Source: Lentzea fradiae (lineage in GTDB: Bacteria > Actinomycetota > Actinomycetes > Mycobacteriales > Pseudonocardiaceae). Taken from it: a stretch of DNA of 64,000 nucleotides. The DNA lies in assembly GCF_900100955.1 (NCBI RefSeq), contig NZ_FNCC01000007.1, positions 248,001 through 312,000 of the forward strand, in the 5' to 3' direction. The stretch's first letter is position 1. Every line of letters begins with the position of its first letter. Of the stretch, positions 1 through 9,602 are shown piece after piece. The notes beneath the pieces were generated by a model. The model saw only the letters and a program-made list of their open reading frames with translations. It searched no databases and was not told the DNA's origin. Made by a program: the position numbers and the translations under genes.

Positions 1-256
1 CACCCGCGAGATCATCCTGATCCACCACACCGACTGCGGCATGCTGACGTTCACCGACGACGACTTCAAGCGCTCCATCCAGGACGAGGTCGGTGTGAAG
101 CCCTCGTGGGCCGCCGAGGCGTTCGGCGACGTCGAGGAGGACGTGCGCCAGTCGCTCGCGCGAATCCTCGCCAACCCGTTCGTCCCGGTGAAGGACTCGG
201 TGCGCGGCTTCGTGTTCGACGTGGCCACTGGCCTGCTCACCGAGGTCAAGCCCTAG
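1..256 (+). CDS. beta-class carbonic anhydrase, C-terminal part
   Basis: The last 84 codons of a gene that begins before the window. The visible part opens with an IHHTDCGM motif, the His-x-x-Cys zinc-ligand pair of beta-carbonic anhydrases, which interconvert CO2 and bicarbonate. The first Cys ligand and Asp-Arg dyad would lie upstream and cannot be checked. The C-terminus (VRGFVFDVATGLL) fits the last beta strand of the small actinobacterial form. The stop overlaps the end of a degraded minus-strand gene by 11 nt. Family assignment is fairly safe from the zinc motif; the cellular role is unknown. Confidence 0.8.
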   Translation, partial: TREIILIHHTDCGMLTFTDDDFKRSIQDEVGVKPSWAAEAFGDVEEDVRQSLARILANPFVPVKDSVRGFVFDVATGLLTEVKP

Positions 257-655
257 AAGGGCTCGCCACGCGGTGGTCGTCGGAGTAGGTGACGTGCAGC
301 CGCTCCCAGGACCACCGGTACTCGGTGATCTCCGCGCAACAGTGCGTGCCGGGGTTCTCGTGCATGTACTGCGGACCGTCCTCGACAACCACCGCAACGC
401 GTGCCCCTCGTTCCGGAACGCGAGCCTGCTGCCGACGACGAACACCGCGCCCGCTACGACGTCGCTGTGCAGCAGGTCCCGGTACTCGCGGTGGTAGAGC
501 CGCGAGTAGTCGGGTTCTTCCAGTCCCTGGCACCGCACAGTGAGCGGTACAGCGGCGCGTGCTTCAACGGCCGGGCAGGCCGCATCACGCGGTACTCGTC
601 ACTGCCCAGCCGGACCGTGCTGACGAGCGCGCCAGCGTTCCCCCTGGCGTTTCAT
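246..655 (-). pseudogene. frameshifted remnant of an unidentified gene
   Basis: Three consecutive minus-strand frames each hold protein-like sequence but none runs through. The ATG at 655 opens about 10 codons. A second frame then reads LVSTVRLGSDEYRVMRP and on to LYRSL. A third reads LEEPDYSRLYHREYRDLL through VVGSRLAFRNEG. The ORF that ends at 246 then carries VVVEDGPQYMHENPGTH to the terminus. Joined, they give about 130 residues of a plausible small soluble protein. At least two shifts are needed, probably three, near 630, 525 and 405. I do not recognise the family. Sequencing indels could produce the same picture, but several in one 400-bp gene with clean neighbours favours real decay. 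Confidence 0.6.
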
Positions 656-712
656 CGCGGGGGTTTCGCGCCGCTCACCCCAGCGATTTCCGCCCGAACT
701 CTCGCTCCGTCT

Positions 713-1819
713 TCAGCCCTCGGCGGCGAGCTGACCGCAGGCCGCCGCGATCTCCTGACCGCGGGTGTCGCGCACGGTGCACTCCACGCCCTGCTCCCGG
801 ACCCGCCGCACGAACTCGCGCTCCACCGGCTTCGGCGAGGCGTCCCACTTCGAGCCAGGGGTCGGGTTCAGCGGGATGAGGTTCACGTGCACGAGCTGCC
901 CGAGGTGCTTGCGCAGCTTCTTGCCGAGCAGGTCGGCGCGCCAGCCCTGGTCGTTGATGTCGCGGATCAGCGCGTACTCGATCGACACGCGGCGCCCGGT
1001 CTGGTCGGCGTAGCCGCGCGCGGCCTCCAGCACCTCGGCCACGTCCCAGCGCGTGTTCACCGGCACCAGCGTGTTGCGCAGCTCGTCGTCCGGCGTGTGC
1101 AGCGACACCGCGAGCCTGACCTGGAGCTTCTCCTCGGTCAGCTTGCGGATCGCCGGCACGAGGCCGACCGTCGACACGGTGACCGTGCGCTGGGAGATGC
1201 CCAGGCCGTCCGGCGCGGGCGCGGTGATGCGGTGGACGGCCTCGATCACGCGCTTGTAGTTCGCGAGCGGCTCGCCCATGCCCATGAAGACGATGTTCGA
1301 CAGGCGGCCGGGGCCGCCGGGCAGCTCGCCGTCGCGCATCGCTGCGGCGCCGAGGCGCACCTGGTCCACGATCTCCGCGGTCGACAGGTTGCGCTGCAGG
1401 CCGCCCTGGCCGGTGGCGCAGAACGGGCACGCCATGCCGCAGCCCGCCTGCGACGAGATGCACAGGGTCGCGCGGTCCGGGTAGCGCATCAGCACGGACT
1501 CGATGAGCGTGCCGTCGTGCGCGCGCAGCAGCGTCTTCGCCGTCGTGCCCTCGTCGGTGGTGACCTTGCGCACGACCGTGAACAGCGGCGGCATCAGGTC
1601 GGCGACGAGCTTGTCGCGGGCGGCGGCCGGGATGTCGGTCATCTCGGCCGGGTCCACGGTCAGGCGGCTGAAGTAGTGGTTCGACAGCTGCTTGGCGCGG
1701 AACGGCTTCTCGCCGAGAGCGGCGACGGCTTCGGCACGTTCGGCAGGCGACAGGTCGACGAGGTGGCGCGGCGGCAGGCCGCGCTTGGGCGCGTCGAAGA
1801 CGAGGGGAAGGGAAGTCAT
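713..1819 (-). CDS. rlmN: 23S rRNA (A2503-C2) / tRNA (A37-C2) methyltransferase RlmN
   Basis: Radical-SAM enzyme that methylates C2 of adenine 2503 in 23S rRNA and adenine 37 in some tRNAs. The 368-residue product has the iron-sulfur CxxxCxxC motif at C127, C131 and C134 ([13 protein letters not shown]), and near the C-terminus an AAACGQL segment whose Cys (about 361) matches the residue that forms the methyl-Cys intermediate. Length is normal for the family. The ATG at 1819 has no clear Shine-Dalgarno sequence; a TAGATG about 7 nt upstream could be a -10 element of a leaderless mRNA. It is divergent from a PadR regulator gene, with about 77 bp between the starts. Confidence 0.95.
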   Translation of the reverse strand: MTSLPLVFDAPKRGLPPRHLVDLSPAERAEAVAALGEKPFRAKQLSNHYFSRLTVDPAEMTDIPAAARDKLVADLMPPLFTVVRKVTTDEGTTAKTLLRAHDGTLIESVLMRYPDRATLCISSQAGCGMACPFCATGQGGLQRNLSTAEIVDQVRLGAAAMRDGELPGGPGRLSNIVFMGMGEPLANYKRVIEAVHRITAPAPDGLGISQRTVTVSTVGLVPAIRKLTEEKLQVRLAVSLHTPDDELRNTLVPVNTRWDVAEVLEAARGYADQTGRRVSIEYALIRDINDQGWRADLLGKKLRKHLGQLVHVNLIPLNPTPGSKWDASPKPVEREFVRRVREQGVECTVRDTRGQEIAAACGQLAAEG

Positions 1820-1863
1820 AGCACATCTAGTGTCCCACGAACTTCACCAACACAAGACCGTTG

Positions 1864-1888
1864 TATCGCGATAGCTTCCGATATATCG
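1864..1888. promoter_or_regulatory. two palindromes in the rlmN/padR intergenic region, probable PadR operator
   Basis: TATCGCGATA (1864-1873) and CGATATATCG (1879-1888) are both perfect 10-bp palindromes, 15 bp apart start to start. They overlap a possible plus-strand promoter (TTGTAT at 1861, TATATC at 1882) just in front of the PadR start codon. PadR repressors often bind AT-containing palindromes in their own promoters, so autoregulation is the simplest reading. Binding is inferred. Confidence 0.5.
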
Positions 1889-1896
1889 TTAACGAC

Positions 1897-2397
1897 ATGA
1901 TGAACCGACACCACCGAGAGCACCACCACAGGCATCGCCACGGACCCTTCGGGGGCGGTGGCAGGGGCGGCCGCCAGAGGCGCGGCAACGTCCGGGCAGC
2001 CGTGCTGTCCCTGCTGGCCGAACGGCCCATGCACGGCTACGAGATCATCCAGGAGATCGCCCGGCGCACCGGAGGCGTGTGGAGCCCAAGCCCCGGCTCG
2101 GTCTACCCGACGCTGCAGATGCTCGCCGACGAGGGCCTGGTCTCCTCCCAGGAGGAGGGAGGCAAGAAGCTGTTCGACCTGACCGAGCACGGCAGGACGG
2201 AGCACACGGCCCCGCCCTGGCGCGACATCGACATCCAGCTCGACCCGGTCGACGGCGAGCTGCGCACGGCCGTCCGGCTGCTCGGCGCCGCGATGGAGCA
2301 GATCTCCCACGCGGGCTCACCCGAGCAGAAGGCACGCGCGGCCGAGCTCTACAACGAGATGCGGCGCAAGCTCTACGCCATCCTCGCCGAGGAGTGA
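1897..2397 (+). CDS. PadR-family transcriptional regulator
   Basis: A 166-residue product with a PadR winged helix (NVRAAVLSLLAERPMHGYEI, then SPGSVYPTLQMLADEGL and the wing) followed by a short helical C-terminal dimerisation region. An unusual His-rich N-terminal tail (HHREHHHRHRHG within the first 20 residues) and a Gly-rich linker precede the DNA-binding domain; this could bind metal but that is not shown. Start chosen at the first of two adjacent ATGs (1897, 1900); a TTG at 1861 would put the operator palindromes inside the gene. Little or no 5' leader is visible. It ends 1 nt before the convergent aldo/keto reductase gene, which, with rlmN, is a possible target. Confidence 0.85.
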   Translation: MMNRHHREHHHRHRHGPFGGGGRGGRQRRGNVRAAVLSLLAERPMHGYEIIQEIARRTGGVWSPSPGSVYPTLQMLADEGLVSSQEEGGKKLFDLTEHGRTEHTAPPWRDIDIQLDPVDGELRTAVRLLGAAMEQISHAGSPEQKARAAELYNEMRRKLYAILAEE

Positions 2398-2398
2398 G

Positions 2399-3376
2399 CT
2401 ACCAGCGGTCGTGCACGTGCGGGCGGATGAGCTCGTCGTACACGGCCTCGACGGCCTTGGAGTCCACCGGCTCCAGAGCGGCGGCACCCACGTTGGCGGC
2501 GGCCTGCTCCACGTTGCGCGCGCCGGGGATCACGACCGTCACCCCGGGCTGGTCGATGATCCAGCGCAGCGCGAACTGCGCCATCGTGGCGCCTTCCGGC
2601 ACCAGCGGCCGCAGCCGTTCGACGGCCTCCAGGCCCACCTCGAAGGGCACGCCGGAGAAGGTCTCGCCGACGTCGAACGCCTCGCCGTTGCGGTTGAAGT
2701 TGCGGTGGTCGTCCGCGCCGAACGTCGTGTCCGCCGTGTACCTGCCGCTGAGCAGCCCGGACGCGAGAGGCACGCGCGCGATGATCGCGATCCCCGCCTC
2801 CGCCGCGGCCGGCAGCACCGTATCGAGGGGCTTCAGCCGGAACGCGTTCAGGATGATCTGCACGCTGGCCACGTTCGGGCGCTTGATCGCCTCCAGCGCC
2901 TCCTCGACCTTCTCCACCGACACGCCGTAGGCAGCGATCCGCTGCTGCTCCACCATCTCGTCCAGCGTGTCGTACACCTCGTCACGGCTGTACACGGCCG
3001 TGGGCGGGCAGTGCAGCTGCACGAGGTCCAACGTGTCCACGCCGAGGTTTCGGCGGCTCCGGTCGTTCCACGCGAGGAAGTTCTCTCGCGTGTAGCCCTC
3101 CGGCGTCTGCTCCGGGAGCCGCCGGCCCATCTTCGTGGCGACGAAAATGCCGTCGTCCTTGCGTTCCTTCAGGAACCTGCCCACGAGCGTCTCGCTGCGG
3201 CCGTCGCCGTACACGTCGGCGGTGTCGAAGAAGTCGACACCGTTGTCAGCGGCGGCGTGCAGCAGCGAGAGCGCGTCGTTCTCGTCCACCTCGCCCCAGT
3301 CGGCGCCGAGCTGCCAGCACCCGAGCCCGACGACACCGACCTCGCGGTTCAACCTGCCTGCGTTTCGCTTCTCCAC
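2399..3376 (-). CDS. aldo/keto reductase
   Basis: NADPH-dependent carbonyl reductase of the aldo/keto reductase superfamily, 325 residues. The catalytic tetrad is visible as D51 and Y56 (FFDTADVYGDGRSE), K82 (FVATKMGRR) and H122 (VQLHCPP). The C-terminal nucleotide-binding segment VVIPGARNVEQAAANVGAA is also typical. The arrangement resembles the general-stress, YghZ-like group more than the xylose-reductase group; substrate cannot be deduced. It stands alone on the minus strand and converges on the PadR gene with no room for a terminator. Confidence 0.9.
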   Translation of the reverse strand: MEKRNAGRLNREVGVVGLGCWQLGADWGEVDENDALSLLHAAADNGVDFFDTADVYGDGRSETLVGRFLKERKDDGIFVATKMGRRLPEQTPEGYTRENFLAWNDRSRRNLGVDTLDLVQLHCPPTAVYSRDEVYDTLDEMVEQQRIAAYGVSVEKVEEALEAIKRPNVASVQIILNAFRLKPLDTVLPAAAEAGIAIIARVPLASGLLSGRYTADTTFGADDHRNFNRNGEAFDVGETFSGVPFEVGLEAVERLRPLVPEGATMAQFALRWIIDQPGVTVVIPGARNVEQAAANVGAAALEPVDSKAVEAVYDELIRPHVHDRW

Positions 3377-3454
3377 GAAAGCCGAGCCTAGTCCGTTACC
3401 GCAGGTAGTTCAGCGTGTGCACTTTTCAGGCGGACACAGGGCTTCTCCCCCGGA

Positions 3455-4198
3455 TCACACGATCAGCCCCTTCGGCTTTCGCCGCACGTGCACCCGGTAA
3501 CCGACGGGAAAGCTCAGCCCCGTGACCGACGCGATCGCGCGCTCCGCGACCTTGGCGGAGAACTCGATGCGCAACACAGCCTCCAGGTCTTCCCGCTTCT
3601 CGAAGCGCCACTCCGCGGTGACGCGCCGGAGCGTGAAACCGTTGTCCGCGAAGAACTTCTCGACTGCCGCCGGGTCATAACGCGGTTCGTCGGCGCACAG
3701 CCACGGCCCGTACGGCTCGGCGGCGCCGTCGAGATCGACGACCACGAACGCGCCCCCGGGACGCAGCACCCGGTCCGCCTCGCGCATCCCCGGCTCACAG
3801 CCCGGCCCGAAGAAGTAAGCGGTACGGGCGTGCACGAGGTCCGCGGACGCGTCGTCGAGCGGGAGCCGTTGTGCGGGACCGGAAACGACGCGGGCGTTCG
3901 TCAGCCCGTCGACCCTGTTCCTGGCGCGCGCGACGAGCGGAGGGTGCGGCTCGACCCCCGTGACGGACCCGGCGGTGCGGGCGAAGATCGGCAGGTGGAA
4001 ACCGTCGCCACAACCGACGTCCACGACGTCCAAGCCGTCAAACGGACATTCTTCGCCAATTGCCGCCCAAATGGCCCCGTTCACGTCCTGCGCGCGATTT
4101 TCCACCTCGTAGACGTCGGGCCAGTGCCAGATGTTCGGGCTGGGCACCACGTCTGCCGGGCGCACCGCGTTCAACGCCGCCCGCACGAATCCCCTCAC
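3455..4198 (-). CDS. class I SAM-dependent methyltransferase
   Basis: Small-molecule-type methyltransferase of the UbiE/Methyltransf_11 class. Motif I is LDVVDVGCGDGF at about residues 56-67, followed by the acidic end of beta-2 (VTGVEPHPP), LPLDDASADLVHARTAYFF as motif II/post-II and a VLRPGGAFVVVDLDG motif III. The GTG at 4198 gives 247 residues. The frame stays open upstream to about 4420, but that would run into the divergent VOC gene and adds low-complexity sequence. Divergent from the VOC gene with about 96 bp between. Substrate unknown. Confidence 0.8.
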   Translation of the reverse strand: MRGFVRAALNAVRPADVVPSPNIWHWPDVYEVENRAQDVNGAIWAAIGEECPFDGLDVVDVGCGDGFHLPIFARTAGSVTGVEPHPPLVARARNRVDGLTNARVVSGPAQRLPLDDASADLVHARTAYFFGPGCEPGMREADRVLRPGGAFVVVDLDGAAEPYGPWLCADEPRYDPAAVEKFFADNGFTLRRVTAEWRFEKREDLEAVLRIEFSAKVAERAIASVTGLSFPVGYRVHVRRKPKGLIV

Positions 4199-4294
4199 GG
4201 AGCCACTGTAAGACCTGGATTTGCCCGGGACCGTACGAATTCGTCGAGTTGCGGCGTAGCGTGACCGCATCTCTCTTCCCTGCAGGAGGCGGCA

Positions 4295-5113
4295 GTGTCG
4301 ATCGCGCCCAACTCGCCCCAGCTCGCGCCGTTGCTCAGCGGAAGTCCCTGCTGGGTGGAGAGATCCGTCGACGATCTCAGAGGCGCGATCGAGTTCTACA
4401 CCGGCCTCTTCGGCTGGCACTACGCCGACGACGGCGGCTACACGGTCGCGATGGTCGACGGTGTCCCGGTCGCCGGGTTACCCCAGGGCGAGCCGGAGCC
4501 GTGGCGGTTGTACCTGGTCACACCGCACGCCCGCGCCACCGCCGAGAAGGTCTTCCACCTGGGAGGGTCCGTCCTGCGCAACCCCGAGGACGGCCCGGAC
4601 CACACGCAGAGCACGGTGATCGCCGACCCGACCGGCGCCGTCGTCGGCTTCCGGCACGTGCCGCCGGACTGGCGGTTCGGCATCGCGGGTCACGGCGCGT
4701 ACGCGTGGGCCGAGCTGAACACCCGCGACGGAGCGGCGGCGGACGAGTTCTTCGGCGAGCTGTGCTCCTACGACATCACCCAGATCGGCGACGGGCACAG
4801 ACTCGACTACGCGTCCTACTCCCTCGAAGGAACCGAGGTCATCGGACGCCAGAAGATGGGCCGCGAGTTCCCCTACGGGGAGCGGTCGCACTGGATGGTG
4901 TACTTCAACGCAGCGCCCGAGATCGGCACCGACTCGGTGGCGTACCGGGTCCTGGAGCTCGGCGGCCGGGTCACCGTCGAGCCCTACGACACCCCGTTCG
5001 GACGCATCACCGTGGTCGAGGACCACGCGGGAATGGCCTTCTCGGTCATCGACCCGTCGCGCAAGATCGAAGCCGGGCCGCGGGCCGAGGTCGACGACCC
5101 GTTCGACGACTAG
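4295..5113 (+). CDS. two-domain VOC (glyoxalase/bleomycin-resistance fold) protein
   Basis: A 272-residue protein made of two vicinal-oxygen-chelate modules, roughly 15-130 and 140-260. Both begin with the characteristic helix after a metal-ligand strand (CWVERSVDDLRGAIEFYTGL; AWAELNTRDGAAADEFFGEL) and both end in a strand with PFGRI/DPTGAVVGF-type sequence. Such tandem VOC proteins occur in Streptomyces and relatives as hydroxylase- or resistance-like proteins, but the activity is not predictable. The GTG start is well supported: AGGAGG at 4284-4289, 5 nt upstream. Nothing in the neighbourhood gives a pathway. Confidence 0.85.
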   Translation: MSIAPNSPQLAPLLSGSPCWVERSVDDLRGAIEFYTGLFGWHYADDGGYTVAMVDGVPVAGLPQGEPEPWRLYLVTPHARATAEKVFHLGGSVLRNPEDGPDHTQSTVIADPTGAVVGFRHVPPDWRFGIAGHGAYAWAELNTRDGAAADEFFGELCSYDITQIGDGHRLDYASYSLEGTEVIGRQKMGREFPYGERSHWMVYFNAAPEIGTDSVAYRVLELGGRVTVEPYDTPFGRITVVEDHAGMAFSVIDPSRKIEAGPRAEVDDPFDD

Positions 5114-5123
5114 CGCACCGGCG

Positions 5124-5990
5124 TCACAGCACCGGCGGCACGAAGAGGTGCAGCAGCAGCCACGACGCGACGGCGGACGGCAGGAGCGAGTCCATCCGGT
5201 CCATCAGGCCGCCGTGGCCGGGCAGCAGCGTGCCCATGTCCTTGATGCCGAGGTCGCGCTTGATCAGCGACTCGACCAGGTCACCCGCCGTGGCCGTGAC
5301 GACGAGAGCAGCGCCGAACAGCGCGCCCTGCCACCACTGGCCGTCGAGCAGCGTCGTCACCGTGATCGCGCCACCGACCACGCCTGCGGTCAGCGACCCG
5401 CCGAAGCCCTCCCAGGACTTCTTCGGGCTGATCTTCGGCGCCATCGGGTGCTTGCCGAGGAAGACACCGGCCGCGTAGCCGCCGACGTCGGAGAGCACGA
5501 CCCCGAGGATGAACGCGATGACACGGCCCACGCCGTCCTCGGGAACGACGAGCATGGCCGCGAACGCCGCGAACAGCGGCACGTACGCGACGGTGAACAC
5601 CGACGCGCTGAGGTCGCGCAGGTAGCCGTCCGAGCCGCCCCGGAACCGCCAGATCATGCACACCAGCACGGTGACCACGAACGCGGTCATCATGCCGGAG
5701 CGCTCCAGCGGCCAGGACAGCCAGATGATCGCCTGGCCGCCGATGAGCGCGGGCCACAGGGCGACGTTGATGCCGCCCTTGCGCAGCGCCGTCCCCAGCT
5801 CCCACGTCGCCACCGCGGCGGCGGCCGCGACGACGCCGATGAAGGTCTGCCGGACGACCAGCAGCGACAGGACGACCAGCGCGCCGAGCCCGACACCGAC
5901 CAGGATCGCCGCTCGCAGGTCACGTCCCGCGCGTGACGGCTTGGACGCGGGCACCTCCGCGGGACTGCCTGCCACTGGTGCTCCCATCAC
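5124..5990 (-). CDS. cdsA: phosphatidate cytidylyltransferase
   Basis: Makes CDP-diacylglycerol from phosphatidic acid and CTP, the entry point to membrane phospholipids; an integral membrane enzyme. The 288-residue product has about eight hydrophobic segments and the family signature near the C-terminus, SLIKRDLGIKDMGTLLPGHGG, followed by the metal-binding MDRMDS. A conserved ISPKKSWEGF motif lies before it. A soluble tail of about 25 residues precedes the first membrane helix. Last gene of the rpsB-tsf-pyrH-frr-cdsA series, 67 nt downstream of frr, an arrangement widespread in bacteria. Confidence 0.95.
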   Translation of the reverse strand: MMGAPVAGSPAEVPASKPSRAGRDLRAAILVGVGLGALVVLSLLVVRQTFIGVVAAAAAVATWELGTALRKGGINVALWPALIGGQAIIWLSWPLERSGMMTAFVVTVLVCMIWRFRGGSDGYLRDLSASVFTVAYVPLFAAFAAMLVVPEDGVGRVIAFILGVVLSDVGGYAAGVFLGKHPMAPKISPKKSWEGFGGSLTAGVVGGAITVTTLLDGQWWQGALFGAALVVTATAGDLVESLIKRDLGIKDMGTLLPGHGGLMDRMDSLLPSAVASWLLLHLFVPPVL

Positions 5991-6057
5991 GACCTCCGCC
6001 CGGCCTGGGCTGTAACGACGCCTGCGGCGAGGAGGCCGGGCGAAACGAACGGGGACA

Positions 6058-6615
6058 TCAGACCTCGAGGAGCTCTGCTTCCTTGTGCTTCACGAGCTCG
6101 TCGATCTGGGCGGTGTACTTGTGGGTGAGAGCGTCGAGCTCCTTCTCACCGCGGGAACCGTCGTCCTCACCGACCTCGCCGTCCTTGACGAGCCGGTCGA
6201 TCTCTTCCTTCGCCTTGCGGCGGACACCGCGGACGGAGACGCGCGCGTCCTCGCCCTTCTGCTTCGCGACCTTCACCATGTCCCGGCGGCGCTCCTCGGA
6301 GAGCTGCGGGATCACGATGCGGATCAGGGTGCCGTCGTTGCTCGGGTTGACGCCCAGGTCGGAGTCCCTGATCGCCTTCTCGATCGCGGTCAGCTGGCTC
6401 GCGTCGTAGGGCTTGACGACCGCCATGCGCGCCTCGGGAACCGTGATGCTCGCCATCTGGTTCAGCGGCGTGGGCGAGCCGTAGTAGTCGATCTGGATCC
6501 GGTTGAACATCGAGGGAGTCGCACGACCGGTACGAACGGAGGCGAGGTTCTCCTTCGCCACCGAAACCGCCTTCTCCATCTTCTCCTCGGCGTCGAGGAG
6601 GGTCTCGTCGATCAC
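6058..6615 (-). CDS. frr: ribosome recycling factor
   Basis: Splits post-termination ribosomes together with EF-G. The GTG at 6615 gives 185 residues, the standard length, beginning [17 protein letters not shown] and including the conserved [14 protein letters not shown] segment of the helical domain. A purine-rich AAGGAG lies about 6 nt upstream of this GTG. The frame stays open upstream to 6696 but that segment has no family similarity. It follows pyrH after 61 nt. Confidence 0.95.
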   Translation of the reverse strand: MIDETLLDAEEKMEKAVSVAKENLASVRTGRATPSMFNRIQIDYYGSPTPLNQMASITVPEARMAVVKPYDASQLTAIEKAIRDSDLGVNPSNDGTLIRIVIPQLSEERRRDMVKVAKQKGEDARVSVRGVRRKAKEEIDRLVKDGEVGEDDGSRGEKELDALTHKYTAQIDELVKHKEAELLEV

Positions 6616-6676
6616 GACTGCTCCTTGCTCTGCGTGTTCGTGCCCAATACCCGGTCCTGGGGAGATCCCACCAGGT

Positions 6677-7423
6677 CTAGAAGGCCGGACGGCCACCGGG
6701 GGTGCTCACCAGGGTTCCGATCTTCTCACCACGGACGGCGCGCGCGATGTTCCCCTCGGTGAGGAGGTTGAAGACGAGGATCGGCATGTTGTTGTCCATG
6801 CAGAGGCTGAACGCCGTGGCGTCGGCGACGTTGAGGCCGCGCTCCAGCACCTCGCGGTGGGTGATGTTGTCGAACATCAGCGCGTCCGGGTCGATCTTGG
6901 GGTCGGCCGTGTAGACGCCGTCGACGGCCTTCGCCATCAGGACGATCTCGCAGCCGATCTCCAGCGCGCGCTGGGCGGCCGTGGTGTCGGTGGAGAAGTA
7001 CGGCAGGCCCGCGCCGCCACCGAAGATCACGACGCGGCCCTTGTCGAGGTGGCGCATCGCGCGGCGGGGGATGTAGGACTCGGCGACCTGCGTCATCTGG
7101 ATCGAGGTCTGCACGCGGGTGTCGATGCCGTGCTCGCGCTCGAGGAAGTCCTGCAGCGCCAAGCAGTTCATGACCGTGCCGAGCATGCCCATGTAGTCGG
7201 CGCGCGACCGGTCCATGCCGCGCTGCTGGAGCTCGGACCCGCGGAAGAAGTTGCCACCACCGATCACGACGGCCACCTGCACGCCGGACTTGTGGACGGC
7301 CGCGATCTGCTTGGCGACCGTCTGCACGACGTCGGGATCCACACCGACGCCACCGCCGCCGAACATCTCACCACCGAGCTTGAGCATCACCCGGTTGTAG
7401 CCGTGGCTACCTTCTTCGCTCAC
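6677..7423 (-). CDS. pyrH: UMP kinase
   Basis: Phosphorylates UMP to UDP in pyrimidine nucleotide synthesis; a hexameric amino-acid-kinase-fold enzyme regulated by GTP and UTP in many bacteria. Key features: the N-terminal [12 protein letters not shown] nucleotide loop, [13 protein letters not shown], and the UMP-binding region with [20 protein letters not shown]. The GTG at 7423 gives 248 residues and is preceded by GAGGAGAGGA. The frame is open 90 nt further upstream, without family similarity. Confidence 0.95.
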   Translation of the reverse strand: MSEEGSHGYNRVMLKLGGEMFGGGGVGVDPDVVQTVAKQIAAVHKSGVQVAVVIGGGNFFRGSELQQRGMDRSRADYMGMLGTVMNCLALQDFLEREHGIDTRVQTSIQMTQVAESYIPRRAMRHLDKGRVVIFGGGAGLPYFSTDTTAAQRALEIGCEIVLMAKAVDGVYTADPKIDPDALMFDNITHREVLERGLNVADATAFSLCMDNNMPILVFNLLTEGNIARAVRGEKIGTLVSTPGGRPAF

Positions 7424-7513
7424 AGGTCCTCTCCTCGTGGCTTGCTTTGAGCAGTCGTGTGGACATGCCGAGGGCGGGGTCGCTGGTGTGCCGCAACCCC
7501 GCCCTCGTCGCAA

Positions 7514-8329
7514 TCAGCTCTGGCCGACCTCGAACCGAGCGAAACGGACAACCGTCACGCCGGCCTCGTCCAGGAGAGCCTTGACCGTCTTCTTGCTGTC
7601 CGTCACGGAAGCCTGCTCGAGGAGCACGACGTCCTTGAAGAAGCCGTTGACGCGACCCTCGACGATCTTGGGGAGCGCACCCTCGGGCTTGCCCTCCTCG
7701 CGAGCGGTCTCCTCGGCGATGCGGCGCTCGTTGGCCACCAGCTCCTCGGGGACGTCCTCACGGGTGACGTACTTCGGGCGCATCGCCGCGATCTGCATCG
7801 CGGCGCCCTTCGCGACCTCGGCGTTGTCACCGGTGTACTCGACGAGCACGCCGACGGCCGGCGGCAGGTCCGCGGCACGGCGGTGCAGGTAGGTCGCGAC
7901 GGTGCCGTCGAAGTCGACGGCCTTCGCCAGCTCGAGCTTCTCGCCGATCTTGGCGGAGAACTCCTGGACCAGCGCGTCGACCGTCTTGCCGTCGACCTCG
8001 ACGGCCTTGAGGGCCTCGACGTCGGCGACCTTGTTGGCCTTGGCGATCGCGGCGATCTCGTCGGCCAGCGCGACGAAGTCCGCGTTCTTGGCCACGAAGT
8101 CGGTCTCGCACCGCAGCTCGACCATCGCGCCGTCCTTGACGGCGACGAGGCCGTTGGACGTGGTGCGCTCGGCGCGCTTGCCGACGTCCTTGGCGCCCTT
8201 GATGCGCAGGATCTCGACGGCCTTGTCGAAGTCGCCGTCAGCCTCGTCGAGCGCCTTCTTGCAGTCCATCATGCCGGCGGCGGTCAGCTCGCGGAGCTTC
8301 TTGACGTCCGCGGTGGTGTAGTTCGCCAT
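7514..8329 (-). CDS. tsf: translation elongation factor Ts
   Basis: Nucleotide-exchange factor for EF-Tu. The 271-residue product starts with the UBA-like domain and the signature [16 protein letters not shown], then the EF-Tu-contact segment and two core subdomains. A second signature, DFVAKNADF, lies in the dimerisation half. Length is normal for actinobacteria. It sits 70 nt after rpsB and 90 nt before pyrH in the same orientation, so co-transcription with rpsB is expected. Confidence 0.95.
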   Translation of the reverse strand: MANYTTADVKKLRELTAAGMMDCKKALDEADGDFDKAVEILRIKGAKDVGKRAERTTSNGLVAVKDGAMVELRCETDFVAKNADFVALADEIAAIAKANKVADVEALKAVEVDGKTVDALVQEFSAKIGEKLELAKAVDFDGTVATYLHRRAADLPPAVGVLVEYTGDNAEVAKGAAMQIAAMRPKYVTREDVPEELVANERRIAEETAREEGKPEGALPKIVEGRVNGFFKDVVLLEQASVTDSKKTVKALLDEAGVTVVRFARFEVGQS

Positions 8330-8399
8330 CGTTTTCCTTCTGCGATGTACGCGCGTGAGTCACGCGGCGCCCGAGGTGCCGGGCGCCGCGTGGGGGAGA

Positions 8400-9233
<834 letters not shown>

Positions 9234-9602
9234 GGCCGGTTCGCACCTCATCTGTCGGACGCGCCAGGTCTCGCCTTTGCGCGTCGGTCGGTTGACGCCT
9301 CGGACCAGGTCGGCCCTCAGCCCTGGTACCTCCGCCGCCGCCCGCACCAGCGGTGCATCCCTGCACCGTCAGGACCGTCGGACGTCGTGACTCGACCAGA
9401 CTGGAACCAGCAGGCCGGATCTGCGTTGGTACGCGAAGTCGCCCCGCGCACAGACGGGACGCGCCCGAAAGTCTACTCCTCATCCCCGACAAACTTCGAA
9501 TCGCCCCCGCCGCACCCAGGGCACTTGTCCACAACCGGCGAGTAATCCACAGCTTCCAGATCCCCCGTGGCCCCTACCCCTCCCATCCACCACCGTTGAC
9601 CC
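9234..9602. other. rpsB/M23-peptidase divergent intergenic region
   Basis: 369 bp between the divergent starts of rpsB and the M23 peptidase gene. It must hold the promoter of the rpsB operon. A TAGACT hexamer read leftwards (9475-9470) is a possible -10, which would give a 5' leader of about 230 nt. No clear -35 was found, nor a recognised riboswitch or S2-binding structure. The right part holds two DnaA-box-like sites. No convincing small ORF seen. Confidence 0.4.
9525..9551. promoter_or_regulatory. pair of DnaA-box-like sites
   Basis: TTGTCCACA (9525-9533) is the DnaA-box sequence favoured in high-GC actinobacteria. TAATCCACA (9543-9551) matches the E. coli consensus TTATCCACA except at one position. 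They are 18 bp apart start to start, in the same direction, just upstream of the M23 peptidase gene. DnaA binding is inferred from sequence only. Confidence 0.4.

Noticed and set aside
401..1900. 499-codon plus-strand open frame
   Set aside because: It lies opposite rlmN; composition is Arg/His/Val-rich with no domain, a typical shadow in high-GC DNA.
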